This document shows positions 57,060-64,000 of a stretch of DNA of 64,000 nt, piece after piece. How positions within the stretch are numbered: the first letter of the stretch is position 1; each line of letters begins with the position of its first letter. The position numbers were made by a program, and so were the translations under genes. A model generated the notes under the pieces. That model was not told the origin of the DNA. It was given only the letters and a program-made list of their open reading frames with translations, and did not search any database. Source of the stretch: Smallanthus sonchifolius (lineage: Eukaryota; Streptophyta; Magnoliopsida; Asterales; Asteraceae). The DNA is taken from NCBI GenBank assembly GCA_023525975.1, contig CM042029.1, positions 89,262,849 through 89,326,848 on the forward strand, in the 5' to 3' direction.

Positions 57060-60000
57060 TCAAATAGTCAAATTTTCTTGAATCCCTAGAAATGATCCGG
57101 TAATTTGACCGCCTACATCCGGGAACTCTTCACAGCCTTCTAGAGATCGAACCCTACCCATTCGATCAACCCGGACTGGGTACTTCATGAGATGACCTGT
57201 CATCTCTGATATCTCATTCGAAGCAAATTGTGCCCAGTTTGCTTCGGCCATTGATCTAACTTGTCTTACACACTCAATAGTCTCGGGATGCGTGAATGGC
57301 TCCTCAATAGTCCCTAGATGCTCAGCCCATAAAGACATTCGATATCCGTAAATCTTCAAAATAAAATAAATCAGACAAAAAGATAAGTAATCTATTAGAA
57401 CGTTTTATAGATAAATAGTCTGTTAAATATGATAACAAACGTTATATTTTAACTTTTTTGCTAAAAACAAATAAAAACATGAATGTAACTCATGAATTTA
57501 GAAAGTAAAATATTGTTATGACTAAGATGATTACCTGCCCACGCGGATCCATGTGTTTCCTTGCCCATGTGTTATGAGGTTGATAAGCTCCCATTGCGAT
57601 CTCTGTGTCACGAGCTCCTTCCATAGACCGCTGATTAATGTTTGCAGATCCTATAATCACATATTCATCATCTACTATCATTCCTTTTGAATGTACATAA
57701 ATCATGAATCGCCTGCTTTTACGAGTGAGCGCCTGAAATAAATAAATAAAACTTCAGATTAAGGATATTGGTATAGCTGCTACCTTCAAAAGTGGAGTTT
57801 TGGGTTGACTTCAAAAGTCAAACACACTAAACTTCAGTTTCAAAATAGATATATATACTTGAAGCTTTAGAGAAATGACTAAATACCCACTAAACTTAAT
57901 AAGAAATGCTACAAATAGAATGAAATTGAACATATTTGCAAGAAATCTTGTTACCAAATCTTTTAAAGTAAAAAAGTTATAGTTTTGACCATATTCAAAG
58001 AGACAACGAGAGTTGACCTCGGGAGAATGGTCAAAGTAAAAATCATCCTTCAGACTCGAGTCTTCACGATTTCCAAGACAGAAAAAATTCAAATAATCTT
58101 GTGGTGAGTATGCTTCCTCAAGTCCAACCTCCAACAAAGCATTGTAGATAGTCTCATACATCATTTGCATTGTTTTGTTCTGTGATATTCTTCTACTTTG
58201 TCATTATTTTAGATATTTGACTAATAATAACACAATTTTATCAAACTATGTAAATGTAAATACCTGCCAAAATAAAATTCGTTGTGTGGCGGAACCTGTG
58301 GGAACACCCTCTGGCCACATAGGGATAACGACATACACTGCAAACCTTTCGTTTGCTTTAATTTTACTAGCAATTTTTAGTGCAATCTCCATTGGAATCA
58401 AATTGTTGGCACCTGATAATAATTATAGAAAAACATGTTCCAAAATATTAAACCTTATATAAAAATTGTTTTGAAAGAAATGTTTCTTACCTAATTCTTT
58501 ATAAGAACTCCAATTGAATGATGATCCAATAAAGTACTGGTTCTCGATGTAAATGAAATGCTGTGCAGCACGGATGGCAGTCACATATGCAGAATGTATG
58601 CTCATATCAATAAGCACATTCTTCCCACAAGCCAAATTCTGTTTATACAAATTCATCAAAATCAAATGAGAGATTTTCATGATTATTTATTATATTTTAG
58701 TCACATTTTCACTTATATTTGTGCCAACCAGAAAGTAAAACTATTCAACTAAATTTGCATTATAAATTTTATGGAAACTAGAAAAACAACAAAAAAATTA
58801 ATCAAACCTGCAAGTGAAAAAAAACATACAAAAAAACAATTTCAGAAAAAAAACTTTAGGAATGAAGGAACATTTTTTCTTTTAAATATAAAAAAAAAAA
58901 ATTCCAAATGAGCAAGTAACTTTTCAAATGATTTGTATATCATTAAAGGGCATTCCGGTCATTGTTCATCAATATAATACCATTTAGGAATCACTGTCTT
59001 CACCTTGGCTGTAGCTTCTTTGGGATCCTTAGGGAACCCTTTAACCGAATTTGAATCAATTGAACGAAAAATCTGTAGAAAATAAAATCAAACCTGTCAC
59101 ACAAGGTTTTAATGAAAAAAAAAAAAATTTCACAGAAGGTTTGCAATAAATTTATTTACCTGTACATGCCACCCTTCAGGATCCTTGTCACTAAGGCAAG
59201 GTTCATCATTTACAGTCAAAAACTCTGGCATGTTGTCTATTTTTAGTAAAGAATCATCATGTGAAGAAGCCTTCAATTTTTTTATTCCACTAACTTTTGA
59301 TGCCTTTAACCACCGTTCCTCAAAGTTCTTCAAAAGATCATATGCAGCCGGTCCATCAATTTTACTATGCAAGTCATGCCATGGTTCTCTTGGACAACCC
59401 ACAAGATTTCCCTGTTAAATGTAAACCATTAAGAATCTTAAATAACTTATAATGATCCAATCAAAAGTTTAGGCTAGAAAAAAGAATAAGGTGTGAGATG
59501 TCACCGTGAAAGTAGGATTATGAAAGTCATCTGCATGTAATGTTTCTAGAGTTTTAAAAATTGGATGCGTTGGATTATCATATCGACCATTACATAAGTC
59601 AAGTCCTCCAATAAAAGAAACAATTTTCCTTCTACCATTTCCAGCATCAGCATCTACAATCACAGTTTTCTGGTGATGTGTATAGATAGTTCCAACTTCC
59701 TAAAAGAAAAGAAAAAAATCATAACAATAGCAACTTATCTAGACATATATGAATTTATTATTATTCCTCTAGTTTCAAAAAACATCTACTTTGCAATGCC
59801 AAAAGGTCCAAAATAACTGAAATTTTAATGTATTTTCTTCAAACTTGATAGTGTTTATAATACAACTCCAATAAATTAGTGAAAATGTTTACAGTAAAAT
59901 TATACATGAAATTACTGCGTACCTTCTTCTGGACCCAACTAAGTTTCTTCCCAGCTACACGAGGACAAAGCAACACTTTCACTGAAGAATTCTTAAAAAA

Positions 60001-61275
60001 ACGCTTAGTCTCTTCATCGTGGGTGGCCATAAATCCGTCCTGAAAACATTAAACTTTAGGCTAAAATAATTCATTTCTAATAACACTTAATTGTTTAAAA
60101 AAACTTACCATGTTGTAGCCCATGATATTCCTTGAAGTAGGATCATCCCAAACAAGAAGCAAAACTTTAACACCTTCTTGTGATTTGCTTTTCAAAAGCT
60201 CTCCAAGTGTGTATTTTGGTGCATTCTCTGTCTCACGAACCAATTTCACTTTTTGCCATACAGACCAACCCGTGATATACACAAGATGTCGAGCAGCCTT
60301 AATTGCATCAAAAATGTCAATCCAACATGTACCATGAACATAATGCATACCACTGTCAAGCTCAGTATTAGGAAGACTAATATTAGGCACATGTGCATCT
60401 TGATACAACGTAACTTTCCCACCTTTTCTTAATGGAAAATAAGTCCCGGGAATCCCAAAATATTGTGGGCCCGCCCCAACTCCATTCTGATATAAACTTG
60501 ATCCTTCAACGGGAATGTACTGCATTGCAAGTCCCAAACTAGCTCCATTCTTGAAAGGTCTCCCATTTGTATTCATCAATGGAAAAAATCCATCTATTTT
60601 TGATCCATTATATATGTTTTCAACCGGGATAGCTACAACTCCTATAAGTTGAGATCCCACTTTATCACTATCTTTTACTAGGAAATGTATTTCAGAAGCA
60701 TAATATGCAACATGAACATTAAACTGTTGATTCCAAACAGGGTTTTCACAGTTCTCAATCACATAAGTTTTTCCAATCACTGCACTCGTTATAGCGATCG
60801 AGACATACGGATCACTTGTGTTCTTCTCTCTATAAAAAACATCACCCACTGTTCTAGGGAACATATCCATATTTGGAAGCGCTTTTGCTTCATAAACACA
60901 TATATTCAAATTCCCATGTAACAGTAAAACCTTTAATGTTTTCTTATTCGACCCAGATGGCATGGTCAGTATCTGAGTTTCTGGTGAGTCAACGAGTGTG
61001 TCAGGGTCAAATGACCCCGATTGAGAACGATATTCAATCGTTCTTGAAAGAGTAGCAGTGGGTTGATGTCTACTTGACTCATATTCAATAGGTGATGTAG
61101 ATACCAGTGTTTTTGGGTCAAATGAGCCTGATTGAGAACGATATTCAGTGCTTCTTGACAGAGTGGCAAAAGGTTTATGGTAACTTGTCTCATTATTTAT
61201 ACTGGAACTGTCGTGTGATGTTGATACTGCAGGTGGAGATGCAGTAGCAGGTGCTTCATTCTCAGACATAAGCAA
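57060..61275 (-). CDS. PLDB: Phospholipase D, C2 type, beta/gamma class
   Basis: Ten exons: 61275-60109, 60039-59923, 59699-59505, 59411-59160, 59072-59004, 58638-58491, 58412-58264, 58179-58018, 57732-57535 and 57353-57060. All join in frame to about 916 residues. A Ser/Thr-rich N-terminus (1-110) precedes a C2 domain (about 113-245) and two HKD catalytic motifs: H437-x-K439-x4-D444 (THHQKTVIVD) and H767-x-K769-x4-D774 (VHSKGMIVDD). IYIENQYF and the C-terminal IQENLTI are also typical. PLD hydrolyses membrane phospholipids to phosphatidic acid; the beta/gamma class needs Ca2+ and PIP2. Ten exons fit that class. N-terminal length (between beta and gamma) leaves the exact subtype open. ATGs at 61275 and 61269 are both possible. 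Intact. Confidence 0.95.
60991..61167 (-). repeat. Coding tandem repeat in the PLD N-terminus
   Basis: Residues 37-58 and 74-95 are near copies (ATLSR..EYRSQSGSFDP.TLV), 37 codons apart (61167-61102 and 61056-60991). The segment is Ser/Tyr-rich and probably disordered, upstream of the C2 domain. Confidence 0.9.
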
Positions 61276-61342
61276 ATGATGTAACCGACAATCGACAGGC
61301 GGTTGGGTAGAATTGGTATGGATTATATGAACAACATGAATG

Positions 61343-61720
61343 ACTGTAATTGTTATTCATTCAATAACACATATATGTCTACATAAACATAAACATAAAC
61401 AACATATATATATATACATACATATAGAGGCTAAAAATTAGGGTTTGTTTCCTATCGATCTTCATTTACGTCTCTAATCATATTCAAGCTTCAAAATTAC
61501 TCCGGAATTCGAGAAATCGAAGGTAATTCGATAGGGTTTCTACAACGGATCTAATGAAACCCTAACATGTTTTGGAAAAGATAAAAACGCAATTGGAACG
61601 TACCTTTGATCGGTGAATCTGGAAGATGATGATAATGATGATGATTGGAATAAATTGGAGGAATGAAATTGGATTGCGAATTGAACGCACAAAGTTTCAC
61701 ATTTTGTTACCGATTTTAGT
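61343..61720 (-). promoter_or_regulatory. Spliced leader of the PLD gene
   Basis: A donor CAAAG|GTACGT (GT at 61605) and an acceptor TTACAG (before 61343) delimit a probable leader intron of about 260 bp. The leader keeps a short upstream reading frame (ATG at about 61337, stop within five codons), which could dampen translation. Start site not fixed. Confidence 0.55.
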
Positions 61721-63445
61721 GGTATAAATGAGCAATATAAATTTTTGGGAAATTTTGATTTCGCTGGTCCACTGGATTGTCGAACATCTAGCTAGCCTTT
61801 ACGGATTAATGGATAAATTGATCAAGGGTTCAAGAATTTTGAGATTTGGGGAAGTTTCTAATCACTAAATAACCCGCCAATAAGATTTGAAAATCTCAAC
61901 GGAATATTTTGTTCTAGTTACTTCTATTTTCACTCTCGAGATAGAGAGAGATTCGGTAGTGATAGGCAGAGACTCGGTATTCGTACGTTGGGTGTGATTT
62001 TGATTGTAACTGTAGGCAACGAATGGATTCAGAAATCACCACTTGGATCTAAACGTTGAGCACTCCAAAATTGAATTACGATACATAATTCACCACGCAA
62101 TTCAAATCACTACTTAACCGGCCAAGATCAAGCTAGCAACGGAGAAAGTTTACTCTAAAAAATTCAGAGATAAACAAATTTCATAATAATTCACTCTGCC
62201 ATTTTCATTGATTCCATCTAGAGGTGAATTCAGTTACAAATGCATGGAAATAAAGAACATAAATTAAATTGTTGCATGTTGCGAAACATCGTGGGCTGCA
62301 AGGATGGGCTTTTAAGCTTGGCTTGGGTCATGATCCAACCAAACATAGGAGTTCCCGTGTCGTCTAAACACTTGACGCCCAATTCTCTTGTAACGGCTAG
62401 TATAATTGAACTGTGGGTTGCTTGGCTATCAGGTAGAGCTTTCTGATCCATTCCTAATAGACGGGAATTATGTTCCCACTATCCCGATTCATTTGTTCCC
62501 GACACTGGTTTAGTTTCTTTGCAAAACCTTCGTCAAATCGGTGGCGTACTATCGATCCATTCCTAAAGCAAATCTCCATTTTGCCTACATGGCCCTCCTT
62601 CTCGCTCTCCATCCTTCCTAATCCCGCACCCACTCCCTGCACCCTAACAAATGATGCCTAGTTGTCGTATGTTTCGGTTGTACGTTTGAACGTAATTTAA
62701 TGGACCCACTTTCATCTACCGATTGAAGAAAAAAATAAAACAGTTCTTGTAAAAAGTATACTTCAATCAAAGTATACGAATAAATGCACAACAACATAGA
62801 TATAAAAGTTAATAATATTTAAAAACTAGCCTAACATAACATGATATTTTTAAGAGTAAAGTTTTATATAAACTATTAAAATAGTAATGTCACATGAAGC
62901 GATAATATCACATCCAACTTCATTTACCCATGTGACACTATGAGTAATTAATATGTATAAAAAATAAACTAAATATACTACCTCAAATTTCAAAATGCCA
63001 TTGTTTGGCACAAAAAGGGTTGTACCCTCGTGGTATCAATGTAAGTAAATGTGTTCTTTCTTAAAATATTGAGAATTTTAGACTTATGGTAAATATTTTT
63101 ATAGATTTAGAAAGTGGATGAGTTAGACATACTAAAAAAAATTGTAACAAGTGTTTGGTTTGTATAAAAATAGAAATTAGTTTACTTTTGCAAAAAGTAA
63201 GAAAAAGAAGACACTTATAGATAAATATTCAAAATAAGTTGTTTGTTTTGTAACTTAGGATTGAAATAATGGAATAAAAATGGAGAATAAAAGAGGAGAA
63301 AGTTGGTTTTCTATATATTTTTTTAATTTACTATTTTAAAAACCAGACTGGATATTGAACCAGTCGTCTTACTGGTCAACCGGTAGGAATGGATTAAAAA
63401 ACCGAATAACGTTATAAATAAGGTAAACTTAAACGGAATATTCAG

Positions 63446-63466
63446 TGTGTGTGTGTGTGTGCGCGC
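63446..63466 (+). repeat. (GT)n microsatellite
   Basis: About eight GT units grading into gcgcgc. Confidence 0.95.
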
Positions 63467-63852
63467 AATTTTAGAAATTCGTGGGAACCATATCATATAT
63501 CAATATCTTGATTAAACCCCTAAGAAAATATCCATTAAACAGAATCACTGCCCCTTGAAATAGAATCGCTGCCTCACCTGAGCATGATCGTCGACCATCA
63601 TCGCTTTGAACAGAATCGCCAGCCACTTAAGCCATTGTTGTTGAATAGAGCTCCCAAACAGCCACTTCAAGCCCTTGCAAACCTTGGATTCTGAAATCAC
63701 ACACACACAATCTCTCAAAGTGAGCTACTTAACATCGGTCTAGCGCTCAACGTGAGCTGCTTTGATCTCCATGTTTTGATTATGGTCGGTGGTATGACAA
63801 TCTTTTTCAACGGAGGGTTGCCGGTGGTGATGGTGGTGTTGACTGGTGTTTT

Positions 63853-63854
<2 letters not shown>

Positions 63855-63889
<35 letters not shown>
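63855..63889 (+). repeat. (GA)n microsatellite
   Basis: About 17 uninterrupted GA units, preceded by ttatt and followed by gtgtattttgg. Confidence 0.97.
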
Positions 63890-63890
<1 letters not shown>

Positions 63891-64000
63891 TATTTTGGTG
63901 AATACTTAAAAGAGCGAATTAGTCCAAATCTTTAAGTTAATTACACAAATAGTCTCGGGAAAAGGTGAAAAGAGCAATTTGCCCTCATGTGCATGGCACG

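Larger units (their letters stand above)
61721..64000. other. PLD upstream region and gene-poor right end
   Basis: No recognised gene. 62230-62660 has two adjoining open minus-strand frames of unknown kind, described in the findings. A (gt)n run with gcgcgc lies at 63446-63466 and a (ga)n run at 63855-63889. The rest is AT-rich. Confidence 0.5.

Overview
This window is nuclear DNA from a flowering plant. The protein-coding genes have introns with plant-type splice sites, their closest remembered relatives are Arabidopsis proteins, and the spaces between them are AT-rich and packed with LTR retrotransposons, hAT and Mutator-like elements and Helitrons. I infer a eudicot, perhaps of the daisy family, but no sequence feature settles the species.

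Five conserved genes are present. (1) 502-8818, minus: the first four exons of a QUA3-type Golgi pectin methyltransferase, running off the left edge. (2) 10677-15794, minus: a complete six-exon COP9 signalosome subunit 1 (CSN1/FUS6). (3) 40380-41968, plus: a three-exon F-box/phloem-lectin protein of the PP2-A13 type. (4) 52297-54229, plus: a five-exon F-box protein like Arabidopsis At4g00755. (5) 57060-61275, minus: a ten-exon C2-type phospholipase D of the beta/gamma class. They act in unrelated processes (cell-wall pectin, cullin deneddylation, SCF substrate choice, lipid signalling). Their grouping looks like retained ancestral gene order rather than a functional cluster.

Mobile DNA by region. 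1-385: the 3' end of a Copia-like element. 2441-8245: a full-length chromodomain Ty3/Gypsy element inside QUA3 intron 1 (5-bp target duplication), itself hit by a hAT element (8-bp duplication). 8.9-10.7 kb: intergenic, with a small Helitron. CSN1 intron 1 holds a hAT MITE and a Helitron. 15.8-40.2 kb is a gene-poor block: a stray aldolase exon, a hAT MITE, a large LTR carrying a solo LTR, a Copia element whose left LTR is split by another solo LTR, two Helitron copies, and a Mutator-like element with about 350-bp terminal repeats. 42-51.3 kb: a hAT deletion derivative, then two Helitrons lying head to tail. 61.3-64 kb: the PLD leader and gene-poor sequence with microsatellites.

Most boundaries come from direct reading of terminal motifs, target-site duplications and splice sites. 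Gene names rest on remembered family similarity, and no database search was possible. No CRISPR, rRNA gene or tRNA gene was seen.
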